A stretch of DNA of 64,000 nucleotides from Cristatella mucedo (Eukaryota; Bryozoa; Phylactolaemata; Cristatellidae): assembly GCA_009760855.2 (NCBI GenBank), contig WPIO01000005.1, positions 8,156,001 through 8,220,000 on the forward strand. The letters run 5' to 3'. The notes beneath the pieces were generated by a model. The model saw nothing but the letters and a program-made list of their open reading frames with translations, had not been told where the DNA came from and ran no database searches. A program made the translations under genes and the position numbers. Positions 45,401 through 54,470 of this stretch are shown piece by piece (positions within the stretch are counted from its first letter, which is position 1; every line of letters starts with the position of its first letter).

Positions 45401-47128
45401 CCGTCAGAATAAAAATTAATAAAATAAAATAAAATCTTAGCTGATTAAACAGCCACTTTTTGTATAGCGACAGAAGAGCCTTTACGGCTATCACCACCGC
45501 TTGCAGTGGCGAGAAAGAATCGCCCACCGCAGGAATCGAACCCACGACATCGGGCCGAGGTCGTGAAAAGCAACCACCTTACCCAGTGAGCCATTACGGC
45601 TCAATAAGCCTGCTTGCTGGCTAGCGTATCCACACAGGAAAGCCGTCTGGGCTTAGAATTCGGAATATAAACTCCAGATTAACGCTGCTTAGACTATGTG
45701 GGTTAGTTAACATACAGACGGTGACATGCTGCCACCATATTTCGGGGTCCTTTAAGCCAGTCAGAATACTTTGAGCAGACTCTCTGGCTATTGATGTATA
45801 ATAGAGCCGTCCCATTTCCAAACTTATATTGCGCACCAACTTTGGCTAGCATCAATTCGATGAATTCTCCTACTAGCAGAGACCAACCAGGGTAAGCTGC
45901 AAGCTGGCACGAGCAGCAACAAACAAGCCGATTCCACGAAATCCACATTTGAACTGTACACATATGAGGATGAGGATGGGCTCCCAAGGCCAAAAGAAGG
46001 ATAGCAAAAACCGCCTGCACATGCATGGCCATGAAGTGAAGATGTGCATTTCCGGTGCACAGTCTCAACGGAAGACAAGCTGCCAAGGGAAGTGTACGGT
46101 CACTAAGAATTCGACACTTAAAGAACAAAGGCATGGCTCGAAATTCGATTGGTAGCCTAGAAGAATGAAATGTCCCATTAGCAGTATTACACGTAGAAGT
46201 AATTTCCACGACTGACTGCTGAAATTAGCCGCTAGTCAAAGCAGCGCAACTACCGTTGCATATGATCGTTGATAGCAGAAGTAGTGGACCGATTGCAAGT
46301 GACTATGCTATCTGGAGAAAGAGGGAATGATCAAAAATTACAAAACCTGAGGTCACAAAAATCAGAAGTGCAACATTGTTTTGCTGAATATGACCAGAGT
46401 GGATAATCAAGATAATTTAAAAACAGTTAAGCATGTCAAGTCTAGGTCTTAGCCCAAGCGTAAGGTGGTTGCTCTTCACAGGCCGGTCGTGGTGTTGCGT
46501 CCTTTCGTGGTTGATTCTTTATTTACTACTACAAGTGGTGGTAATGGCCATGAAGGCCTTTCTGCTGCTATATAAATGAGGCTGCTAGATCAGCTTTAAA
46601 GTCAGACCCAGGAAGACTTTCACTCAATTTGGCCACTACACAACGACTTACGACATGCGGTTTTGCATACCAGCCTATTAGCTGAGAGGTACATAGCCAC
46701 TACCACCGGAGGAAGACCACCTTGAAGAGTGGCTTTCATGCAGCTTACTTGCTTGCTGCCGTAGCACCAAGCAAGCAGTCGAGGAACCGGAAGGAGCCCG
46801 GGGCACGAGTTGCATGCTGGATGCAGTCAAGTTGACGTTCAACAACTCGATCGATACCTCGGCATTCGACAGGATGAGCTGAGCTCTGGACGTGATAGCA
46901 CAGTCGTAACAACTTACTTGACAGGAACTGTAAGCTGATCCGAAGGCTGCCGATCATTCCCAGACTGCCCATGTGTGCACCTTTAAACTCGGTGCCAAAG
47001 GACATCAATGACACGCCTATACCACCGATCGAGAATCCGACGCTGCCGGCCTGAGCGAAGAAAGTGGCCACCAGAATAACCCAGGCGTAGCCCCTGTCGG
47101 TAACTCGAGTAGCACCACCGTCGCCCAT
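36396..47128 (-). CDS. Monocarboxylate-transporter-like MFS protein (SLC16 family), 540 aa, 4 coding exons
   Basis: Proton-linked monocarboxylate transporter family member of the plasma membrane; the substrate cannot be told from sequence. Coding exons on the - strand are 47128-46918, 41440-41297, 38792-37794 and 36664-36396 (211, 144, 999 and 269 nt; 541 codons with the TGA). All three introns are GT/AG and phase 1, and the frame stays open across every junction. Residues 11-16 (DRGYAW) match the family signature [DE]G[GS][WF][GA]W at TM1, with Arg in the second place. Residues 136-139 (YFDR) start the second signature before TM5, but its later Arg-x-Leu-Ala part is replaced by HIAFPVV. A hydrophilic loop of about 105 residues (194-298) separates the two six-helix halves, as in SLC16. 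The last exon carries TM12 (WVVCGCFGFASTLVFIPTYV) and a short tail. Introns hold SINEs, microsatellites and a Tc1 relic. Confidence 0.88.
36768..36838. repeat. TA-rich degenerate microsatellite
   Basis: Repeated TATATA and AATAAAAGTATATA units in the last transporter intron, just before SINE-A. Confidence 0.85.
36870..37004 (+). mobile_element. SINE-A copy
   Basis: tRNA-derived SINE: A-box-like TGGTCCAGCGG, then GGTCGTAGGCTCGAGCCCC with the B box GGCTCGAGCCC. The linker GCATATGTGAAGCGCC follows, then a tail that forms the LINE-A-type hairpin (GCGCC...GGGGCGC) and ends AAATGAATTTATG. It lies antisense in transporter intron 3. Confidence 0.92.
37008..37080 (-). mobile_element. Solo LINE-A 3' tail, antisense
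   Basis: Only the terminal hairpin and short tail on the - strand. The arms are GCGTC and GACGC, a change from the family GCGCC/GGCGC on both sides that keeps the pairing. It sits 3 bp beyond the SINE-A copy. Confidence 0.85.
37794..38792 (-). CDS. Transporter coding exon 3 (residues 119-452)
   Basis: Acceptor TTGTTGTGCCCGCCGCAG. The exon holds the end of TM4 (GFGICCPYATTMSLLGQYF), TM5-TM6, the central loop with a Gln/Glu-rich patch, and TM7 to TM11. Donor ACCGTCG|GTAAGAC in phase 1. The opposite strand is also open for 342 codons because of high GC, which is a shadow. Confidence 0.9.
38793..39360. other. Transporter intron 2, unique part
   Basis: Intron 2 spans 38793-41296. Its first part (up to the CT microsatellite) shows no repeat or gene that I recognise. 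Confidence 0.5.
39366..39460. repeat. (CT)n microsatellite in intron
   Basis: About 90 bp of CT with one interruption; purine-rich GA in the sense of the transporter transcript. Confidence 0.97.
39681..39848 (-). mobile_element. SINE-A copy, antisense, diverged
   Basis: - strand A-box-like TGGCCCAGTGGTT, a duplicated or diverged middle with a degraded B box (GGGCTCTTCAGCC), the hairpin tail and an ATTTATTTATT end. Same sense as the transporter transcript, in intron 2. Confidence 0.8.
40443..40606 (+). mobile_element. SINE-B copy
   Basis: Diverged head (GTTAGAGTCCTACAGCAGGC in place of the B box), then AATCCTTTATTG, the GCAGTGATAGCAATCAGAGC body and CTGCTATACAAATGAGGCTG. Antisense to the transporter, in intron 2. 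Confidence 0.82.
41297..41440 (-). CDS. Transporter coding exon 2 (residues 71-119)
   Basis: Acceptor TTCCTGCTGTTTCAG; encodes LAVVPLAEKLGFRLVALGG and TM3-TM4. The donor is GCTG|GTATGT. The phase-1 codon split by each junction gives Ser71 and Gly119. Confidence 0.85.
41990..42880 (-). pseudogene. Tc1/mariner-type transposase relic, split by SINE-B
   Basis: Broken DDE transposase on the - strand in transporter intron 1. The first part (42853-42632) reads HKKARLDC...RVLWTDESKFNVFG...GEAY, with the first catalytic Asp at 42751-42749. A SINE-B copy (42617-42446) interrupts it. The second part reads GCFSFSSVGRLHRIKGIVNQ. After a frameshift comes WQHDNDPKH with the second Asp at 42293-42291, then SPNLNSLEHLL with an acidic Glu at 42167-42165, and a stop where a Trp is usual. 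Between second Asp and Glu there are 41 residues, against 34 in typical Tc1. No terminal inverted repeats were identified. The element is inactive. Confidence 0.85.
42446..42617 (-). mobile_element. SINE-B copy inserted in the Tc1 relic
   Basis: - strand SINE-B: head with GGTTTGATTACTGAAG in place of the usual B box, then GGGCGATTCTTTATTGCC and a 3' end close to AAATGAAGTTGTTAAATCAG. It interrupts the transposase between the GEAY and GCFSF segments, so it is younger than the Tc1 copy. Confidence 0.85.
42900..45000. other. Transporter intron 1, unassigned part
   Basis: No gene recognised. A + frame at 43076-43363 faintly recalls a Tc1 N-terminal helix-turn-helix region but is in the opposite orientation to the relic at 41990-42880; I do not call it. 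A weak antisense tail-like AATAAGTCTTATTTAGC block lies near 43775. Confidence 0.35.
45001..45435 (+). mobile_element. Old LINE-B 3' fragment
   Basis: Starts at a decayed LQLMMNMAPRLV segment, then TVTCLLC-like and DSCQHQ-like remnants and the TMPPTFSLLPSE-like end. Its tail has become AATAAAATAAAATAAAA at 45414-45435. Confidence 0.7.
45437..45600 (-). mobile_element. SINE-B copy, antisense
   Basis: Well-preserved copy with B box GGTTCGATTCC, GGGCGATTCTTTCTCGCC, the GGTGATAGCCGTAAAGGCTC body and CGCTATACAAAAAGTGGCTG. It begins exactly at the A-rich tail of the LINE-B fragment, suggesting insertion into that tail. Confidence 0.9.
45601..46449. other. Transporter intron 1, unassigned part
   Basis: Open - frames at 45621-46209 have no domain and lie inside the intron; nothing else recognised. 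Confidence 0.4.
46450..46598 (+). mobile_element. SINE-B copy, diverged head
   Basis: Body GGTGGTAATGGCCATGAAGG and 3' end CTGCTATATAAATGAGGCTG are clear. The B-box region is degraded to GTGGTGTTGCGTCC. Confidence 0.8.
46918..47128 (-). CDS. Transporter coding exon 1 (residues 1-70)
   Basis: Starts at the ATG in GAAGGCATGGGCGACGG. A strong acceptor (TATATTTTTGCATGCAG, exon start 47146) lies 18 nt upstream of that ATG, so a further 5' UTR exon or a trans-spliced leader is expected. The exon encodes TM1 and the start of TM2 and ends at a CAA|GTAAGT donor in phase 1. Confidence 0.85.
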
Positions 47129-47644
47129 GCCTTCTTGTCCAAAAGCCTGCATGCAAAAATATACGGACACTGCTTCCGAAAATGCTGCTACAGCAGACGG
47201 CCAAACCTTGCAGGCTCAACAGCCCCGGCAACCAGTGCTTGGAGTGTTGCCATAGCGACAGACGGATCAAGTGGTGCCAGGCATACAGAGGCACAGCTGC
47301 AAGACAAGCCAAACCCTCCACTGCCTTGCCACGAACATGATACAAATTAGTAGTAGCAGCAGTGGCACGGCTATATGCTAGAAGAGGACGGTAGGTGAAG
47401 CAAGCTTTAGAAAACACCACAGGATCAGTCGACGAATATGCCAAGTGCTAGCACAAAAAAACCTAGCAAGCCAGATTGAGGCTACTACAGATAGCAACTA
47501 GCTAGCAGCATCACAGCCAGTACCAGAATATTGTTGGGTTTGGAGCTTAAACATCTGGTTCCTTTCGGCAGGGACTGAATTGTTGGATGCCACAACCAGA
47601 TCGGTAGCAGGCATGCCTGACAGGGCTGCAACTACAGGTGGCTG

Positions 47645-47780
47645 GGTGTGTGTCACGCGAATCTCTATTGAGGCTTGTCACATGTGCCATGGGGCTTGAG
47701 CCCACGACCTTCGTCATCAAATACAATTACCTTGACCTTGGTCGGGACGAGCATCTTAACCATTGCACCAAAACAACTTG
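47645..47780 (-). mobile_element. SINE-A copy, antisense
   Basis: - strand A-box-like TGGTGCAATGGTTAAGATGC and B-box-like GGGCTCAAGCCC, then the GGCACATGTGACAAGCC linker and the first arm of the tail. The rest of the tail is lost. Lies 0.5 kb upstream of transporter exon 1. Confidence 0.82.
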
Positions 47781-48544
47781 CTTAAATGGCTAAGCCATCC
47801 ACACTTAAATCTGTTCTCTATAGTCCTTACTTTGCTGGTGGCCATTTCATGAAAGCTAGTTTTGAAGTAATCCACTCAGAAGCCAATCAGGCTATACATG
47901 GGTGCCAAGTGTTGAACTCAAATGCAGAAGCACAAGCATAGGAATTCCATCCTCTGAGCCGTTAGGAGGAAGGCAAAACTGCATATAAAGTCAGAAAGCA
48001 TAATCGCCAGCTGCCGGTTTAAGTGAATTGCTTGACAATCCTGCGTTATGGCAATCCTTTAGCAACAACTTCTACTGGAAATTGGAAGATGCATGATCTG
48101 CACAAGACACCTTGTACCTAGTAAGTGATGCACAGTAAATGAATTGCACAAGACGATGGATGGGCTTTCAGACGATCGACCAGACTGAATAGTGCTCCAC
48201 GAGCACGCTGAGCAGCCTGGGTATATAGGTATGTATGGACACATCTATTTGGCTGTACAAGGTTGCACACTATGCTAACGATGCTGCCAATACTTTGCTT
48301 CGGGGAGGACGGCAGTGGTGAAATGCAGGGGGCCAACATCGAGTGTACACTGCAGGAATTCGACTTGCACTTGCCATCGACTGAACAGGCAAATTGCCAA
48401 TAATCAGCTACAGCATGAGATAAGAGAAAAAAGCTTCAGCAAGATGAAGGGATGCAAACACACAAGAGCATGCATAGAGATAGGAGGTACTAGAGGCGCA
48501 CGGACATTTTCAGCTCGATAAATTATGTCAGTGAGGACTGTGAG
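47781..48544. other. Unassigned spacer upstream of the transporter
   Basis: No gene or repeat recognised; a 5' UTR exon or promoter of the transporter could lie here or at 47150-47640, but no signal is decisive. Confidence 0.35.
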
Positions 48545-49110
48545 TAAGATTTTGGTGTCTTACGAACTGGAGGACCAATCACCCACATATTTCAATTTGG
48601 TGCGCCGGTCACGAGACAACGGGACGCCAATGAGATGGTGGTGAAAGAGCACAGCGGTGAAGTAAAAGAGTTGGGATAGGTAGGCTGATACAAGCACGTG
48701 AAGTGACCCGTGACCTGCCAAAGAGAGGATTTTGCAGTCGATTAGTTTCTTCAATAGGGAGCCAGTGAAGCTCAGTCAGGAGCTGTGCAGCAATGCAGTT
48801 GACAGCAGATCAACAAATCAGTTTAGCACCAGCTGCCGACGACCGAGGGCACAGGCAAGGAGCCTAAATAGAGGCCATTGCAGCATCTAGACCTGATGTC
48901 ACAAACATGCGAACTAATGTGGCTGTCGGATTCGTATTTACACAGGCCCTGATTTTGCAAATGTTCCTCTGTGGAATGTAGGCCGACTTGACAGTAGGGG
49001 AGTGGAGGGGATGAGCAAGCTCTTAGATGTCGAGTCGTATTGGAAGAGCACGCCAGTTTAAGGCTTGGAGGCCCGAAAGTATTACAATAACAGAAATGAG
49101 TTAATTACTT
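48545..49110 (-). mobile_element. LINE RT C-terminal fragment, third variety
   Basis: - strand LINE remnant with KICKIRACVNTNPTATLV-like and FVTSGLD-like segments at about 48930-49010. An LTELHWLPIKKLIDCKILSL segment follows at about 48720-48780, and SAYLSQLF near 48670. It is clearly related to LINE-A and LINE-B but closer to neither, and no hairpin tail was found. Confidence 0.7.
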
Positions 49111-50439
49111 CACTACCGGCTAGTAGACACAACTTGTAGACAATCCTTTGCTAAAGAAGTTTTCTGATCGGCATTCTCTCTCGATGAATAACGCAACTCA
49201 CGAGCACCCCAACCAGAGTCACGGGCTGCTGGCCCGCTATATGATGTACCATAAGTGAGGCAACAATAGGTAAATTGATTACTTAAATATATGTCGCTTC
49301 CGGTTTAGACACGGTTTGCCTAATCTTTTTAATGCGTTCCTTTTATGTGAAATTCGTCGAAACTTGAGACCCCACTTCTAACATGCCAGTCCTTAGAAAG
49401 AACCCTATGCAAGTATTCCATCGATGGATTATTTGTGCTTATTAAAGTGACTAATCGTTGAACACACGAGCCCATGAAAGTGCAAAACCACAACCACATA
49501 GTTAGGCAAGCACATAGTTAGCAGATTTAGTCATTTCAGCCACCTATGATTGGTAAGGTTGTGGCTGCGCCAAGTTCTGGCCAGCTCCAAGGCTTAGCCT
49601 TGGCGCTATGCCCAGACAACGCCACGCTTTGTGCAAAAAAGGAGCAGCACGAAGAAAAGCCTCCGGCTCCATCTCACGAGACCAGTTCAGCTGCTCCTCT
49701 TTGCAGCTCGATCCGACGGCAATCTTGCAGCAGCCAAGGGCAGGACAGGCACGGACCGAGCTTTGAGCTCTTGCCTGAGAGGCCGTCGGTAGCAAAGCCA
49801 GCAATCGAGCTAATCCAGGCAGTTAAGCTCGCATGCAGATCGGTCGGCTCACACATGCTGGCAACTGTCGCCAAGCAAAATGTCACACAGCAGCATGCCC
49901 ACTCCTGGCAGACTTGACACCTGCCCAATTACTGAGTGAGCTGCAGCAAGCAAGCAATGGCTGAGGCGAGGCTGGCATTGGAGACATGTGTACAAACAGT
50001 TCCCCCCCCAGAGCTTCGCGACACTCATACTGCATACTAGCAGCAGGCATGAAGGCAGCCAGTGGCATAGGCAGGAGCAGCCCGGAAGCTTGCAGTCAAC
50101 CACTTCGAAAATGAATCGGTTGGGAAAAGGCTCTTGGCCTAGAGCAGGGGCCCACATGGTTAGGTGGGGTAGGGTCGAAGGGCACCCGTGGCAGCAACCT
50201 GCCCTTTGGACAAGGGCAGCCCACCCAGGGTAGTCTGGTGGGAGTGAAGGAGGGAGGGGAGCCAAAGCTGGTACAGAACAATGGGCGACCTACTCTTGGT
50301 TCGAGCTGCAGGTGGCACCTAGCCATAGGCACGGGCTCCAAATGTTAGAATAATGCTGGCAATGTCCCTCTCGACAGTACTAGCCACTTCAACACTGCCT
50401 GATGATCGCACCCACAGGCTCTTCACAGCATTTGCTGTA
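49111..50439. other. Unassigned 1.3-kb region
   Basis: Several 80-138 codon ORFs overlap on both strands at 49540-50340 with no recognisable domain; none is called. Confidence 0.4.
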
Positions 50440-51010
50440 TGAATAATAATAAAAATATTACTTTTATATAGCGCCCTCAGAGAAATCAATATCTTTCTGG
50501 GCACTCCACCCCTTTTGCTGCAAAGGAAACACGATCGAATGGTTAGTGGAAGCACTCTCAATAAACAACAAGAATAACATGATTAGGGGTGACATGCACA
50601 TTGTCAGCATGCAAGTATGCTTACTGTCAGCATGCAGTGTCAGGATGCATAAGGACGTAGAGAACGAATCAAAAGGACCCATTAAATGCTGACAAATAGA
50701 TGCGTTTGTAGTCTCTTTTTAAATGTGGTCGAGTCAGGAGATGTCGTGACGGTGCAAGTCGGTAGTGAGTTCCAGGCTTCGGAAGCATACGAACTAAAGG
50801 CACGGTCTCCAAAGCATTTGAGGGTCGTATGAGGTTTAGCTAAACGATTAGATTCCGAAAAACCGGTGGTACAATGCATCGCTCACGACAGAAAAGATTT
50901 GCTGCAAAGTTTTGCACCAACTTTAAGCACCTGCTTGCACAGGTCATAGACCAGAAAGCAATGAGCTACAAAAGTCAAGATGGGATGTCACGAATGCATG
51001 GACCAATTTA
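50440..51010 (-). mobile_element. LINE-A copy, antisense, 3' part
   Basis: - strand ATT-type tail at 50440-50460, hairpin, 3' UTR, then a C-terminal domain with NRLAKPHTTLKCFGDRAFSS and FKKRLQTHLF. It continues through the NLDV-like segment and is cut at about 51010 by a sense LINE-A fragment. Confidence 0.88.
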
Positions 51011-51200
51011 GATGTGGTATTCACTAACCACACTTGCATGCTGACCCTGAGCATGTCACCCCTAACCATGTTATTCGTGTTGTTTATCACGCATGATATA
51101 CTCATCAGTCGATCGTGTTTCCTTTACAACAAATGTAAAGCACCTAGAAAGGGATTGAGTTCTCTGAGGGGGCTTTATCAAGTGTATTATTATTATTATC
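51011..51200 (+). mobile_element. LINE-A 3' UTR fragment inserted in antisense LINE-A
   Basis: Sense 3' UTR, hairpin and ATT tail of about 190 bp. The flanks (GATGTGGTAT on the left, CCCTGCCTAAG on the right) join to give continuous LINE-A sequence, which proves the insertion. Confidence 0.9.
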
Positions 51201-51256
51201 CCTGCCTAAGTAAGCCCGAATTTTCACAATGTCATGAAGCTGAAAGTAGGCACACT

Positions 51257-51257
<1 letters not shown>
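51201..51257 (-). mobile_element. LINE-A antisense continuation
   Basis: Matches the HNIVKIRAYLGR-like segment of the copy at 50440-51010, then stops where the next LINE-A copy starts. Confidence 0.85.
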
Positions 51258-51290
<33 letters not shown>

Positions 51291-52610
51291 TTGCACTTGA
51301 TAAAGCGCCCTCAGAGAACTTAATCTCTTTCTAGGCGCTTTACATTTGCTGCAAAGTGATACGCAATAGAATAGTAAGTAAAATCATGCTTGAAAAACAA
51401 ACAAAATGAATAACATGGTTAGGGGTTACATGCACTGGGTCAGCATGCAAATGTGGTTAGTGGCAGCATGAACAGTGTCAGCACGCATAAGCACATCGAG
51501 GACCCACTAAATGCTGTCCTAAATAGGTATGTTTTTAAGTTTCTTTTAAATGTGGTCAGGTCAGGGGATGTTCTGATGCAGGTCGGGAGGGAGTTCCAGG
51601 CTGTGGGAGCATACGAGCTAAATGCACGGTCTCCAAAGGATTTAAGGTTTGTACGAGGTATTTCTAGACTGTTGGATTCCGAAAAGCAAGTGGTACGATG
51701 CTTTGCCTGATGGGGTAGTGTATCTGAAAGATAGGCTGGAGCCATAGAATGAAGAGACATGACAGTGGAGCTGATATAGTCGTCTAATCAAAGGTCACTT
51801 CGGAACATAACACCTAGATTTCAAGCAGATTCAATAGGCTGGCAGAGCCAATTTTGAGCGTTAGCCTTTCCAATTTCTGAATCACACTTAGATCGCCCAT
51901 AACTAGTAGGTCGGTTTTATCATCATTCAATTTAAGAAAGTTTAGTGCCATCCATGTGCGGATGTCATCAATACATGCAGCAAGGGAGTTGAGAGAATTC
52001 GATGTGCTGGGGCTTGGATGTGCTGGAGGGCTAGGAGGGATCAAAAGAGGGGTACAACTGAATTCTCATCTGCATAAAAGTAATACAAATAACAATAACA
52101 AACTTGCACCTTCAGAGAACTCAACCTTGATTGTGCCTGGCAATCGCATCGGCAAGAGAAAGAGTATAAACAGGGAAAAGAGCAGGTCGAAACTTTTTCA
52201 GAAATAGGGTCGCTTACTACAAGGGGTTTATTGCACACTGAGCGAAGATTCCAGAGGCAAACATTCAGTCGGGCTGCCTGAGTTATCACAGGCCTGATGA
52301 CCACTAAGTTAGGGCGATTTGCAGTAACGCTTGAGGGAGAACGTGCTGAACGGTTCGAGACAATGCTAGGAACACCAAACAAGATCTCATGCCAAACGAG
52401 CGACGTCTCAGCTCGCCGCCCGGCCTCAGCGGCGACTTCGGGTGCTTTTCTTTTGTTAATGCCTAACCCGTGGATTTTAGCGACAGCAATAACAACTAGG
52501 TATGCATTTGAACTACGATAACGAAGTGATAATAGGTATGCACGATCATAATTAATATGCAGGTTACTAGCTGCCGGCCTGGAAGACCCAGCAGCCCGAA
52601 GCAATAAGCA
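51258..52610 (-). mobile_element. LINE-A copy, antisense, internally deleted, with 5' end
   Basis: - strand copy with (ATT)n tail at 51258-51290 and a consensus hairpin. The C-terminal domain (ORF 51760-51440) and the RT thumb region (51830-52040) follow. A 45-nt solo tail is inserted at about 52080-52125. Upstream, the RT palm start at about 52131-52190 is fused directly to the element's 5' coding region (52195-52604). That region carries AARLNVCLWNLRSVCNKP, the start of the APE endonuclease, and an upstream domain (INYDRAYLLSLRYRSSNAYL). Most of the endonuclease and the RT fingers are therefore missing. Confidence 0.85.
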
Positions 52611-52944
52611 TTTGGATTGTCCACGGGCAGGTATGTGCTGTATTATGAATTATACTGTGCACACTCATGCGTGCTGAAATTGTGCATGCCAGTCAATTAG
52701 CTAGTCAATTGAAGTGGTTCCTTCTAGCGTAGGTGAAGTGCTTAGAGCTAGTGCTGCTAGTTGCATGCTTGGAGGAGCAGGCCTGGCACAAGCCGACTAC
52801 TGCAAGATTGGCAGTCACAGCAAACAGCACCAGTGCCACTCCTGCTCAGAAGTATTTGGCAGAGCCAAAACTAATCACAAAAACAAAGACACCACTCTTC
52901 GAAAACACTCCGGATCATAAAAACACACAGCTGATTTAGCATTT
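52611..52944. other. Unassigned spacer
   Basis: No gene or repeat recognised. Confidence 0.4.
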
Positions 52945-53095
52945 TTGTGGCTGCTGAAGGACTTCACTGCAATCGCTCTTGCAGCTGGTAGTTAAGGATT
53001 GCCAGCTGCATGACTTGAACCCGAGGCCACGACCTTGAAGTTCCAGCACCTCGAAGTAGGACGACTCACGAGTGTCCCCAACTACAGTGAGCAGT
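52945..53095 (-). mobile_element. Degenerate SINE-B copy, antisense
   Basis: - strand head with GGGTTCAAGTCATGCAGCTG in the B-box place and a GGCAATCCTTAACTACC block. Placed head-to-head with the next SINE-B copy. Confidence 0.55.
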
Positions 53096-53099
53096 GATT

Positions 53100-53243
53100 G
53101 CACACTAGGCAAGGCGGTTGCTTTCACGACCTCGGTCCCGAGTTCGATTCCTACGGTGGGCGATCCTTTATCGCCACTGCAAGCGCGGTGATAGCCGTAA
53201 AGGCTCTTCTGTCGCTATACAAACAAGTGGCCGTTTATTCAGC
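53100..53243 (+). mobile_element. SINE-B copy
   Basis: ACTAGGCAAGGCGGTTGC A-box region, B box AGTTCGATTCC, GGGCGATCCTTTATCGCC, the GGTGATAGCCGTAAAGGCTC body and CGCTATACAAACAAGTGGCC. Relative to the antisense copies it lacks about 11 nt before the B box. Confidence 0.9.
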
Positions 53244-54184
53244 AAGGATTTATTTAGTCATTTTTTATTTACAGACCGTCGGAGAAGGCAGCTGTTAATA
53301 AAGGACTGCTGGACCTAAGGTCTGCTCTTCCCCCCCCCCACCGACAACCGGCCAGCACACGACACGGCAGCAGTGACTCTAGGAAATGATTACTTGGCAC
53401 ACAGCAGCAAAGACAGCGAGCTAGCGTGATTCCAAGTACAGAAACCAAAATTCCAACAGCAGACGGCAGTCTGCTGCTTAGATGGGTTGCCGGATTGGTT
53501 GGCTGTGGCTGAGTTCACTTTTCACTGAAAGCCTTTCAATTGATGGCTGCTACCACAGTGAGGTAGAACCAGCACTCAAGTTTTGGGCAACCGCAACAAT
53601 CAGACCTTATACGAAGCAAGATCTAGAAATGCAGACTGATAGAGGAGCCTATGGTGTGATAGGCCTATAGTCGAATGAGCAGGCACAAAGAGATCGACAT
53701 AAGACCGACGTATTCGAGTTGCTTAATAGTAACAGGACAACTTAGTAGCATTGATTAACTAGCCAGATACATGGCCATTCCCGAGCAGGCTGATTTGCAC
53801 AGCGACTCGGGAGATAAATGAACAGAAAAGCCTGGGGGCATATCCAGCAAACATTTCGTGTATACATCTTCCACCTCAACAGCTAGGGCTGGGCAACCAT
53901 ACCTAGCTACTGTCGGTGGTGGTGGGGAATTAAGTAGCAAGCATGGGCTATCGACACCCCCCCCCCACAAACCAATAGCTCAAAGCTAACCTCCCCGGCC
54001 TGGCAGCCAGGCTGAGTTTAAACTGGTCTTGCTTCCTTCCTGCTCGAGTCGACTAAAGGCAAGAATGAACAAATGACAAATCAAAGGCACCGTCAAGGGC
54101 ACACCTTGATTGCTTTTACATGAACAGCAATCGTCGATTTGTTCTGCGAAAGACCCTGTTTATGGACACTACGAGCTCGTGATA
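53244..54184. other. Unassigned spacer
   Basis: Two C homopolymers (53330-53339 and 53958-53967) but no gene or transposon recognised. Confidence 0.4.
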
Positions 54185-54470
54185 TAAGAATCCAAAACCC
54201 ATTTATGACAGCATTTAGTGGGTCCCCGTGATTCGTCCTTAATTCGCTTATGCGCATTGACACTGTTGCACTCTGTCACTAACCACACTTGCATGCTGAC
54301 CCTGTATATGTCACACCTAACCATGTTAATCATGTTGTTTATCAAGCGCGATATTTCCACTCACCATTCGATCGTGTTTCCTTTGCAGAAAATGTAAAGC
54401 GCCTAGAAAAAGACTGAGCTCACCGAGGGCACTTTATCGAGTGTATTATAATTATTATCATTATAAAAAA
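54185..54470 (+). mobile_element. LINE-A 3' UTR fragment
   Basis: Sense 3' UTR block with CACTTGCATGCTGACCCTG, hairpin (54398-54440) and a decayed ATT tail. Confidence 0.9.

Noticed and set aside
49540-50340. Cluster of 80-138 codon ORFs on both strands
   Set aside because: No domain, no splice logic, and equal openness on both strands.
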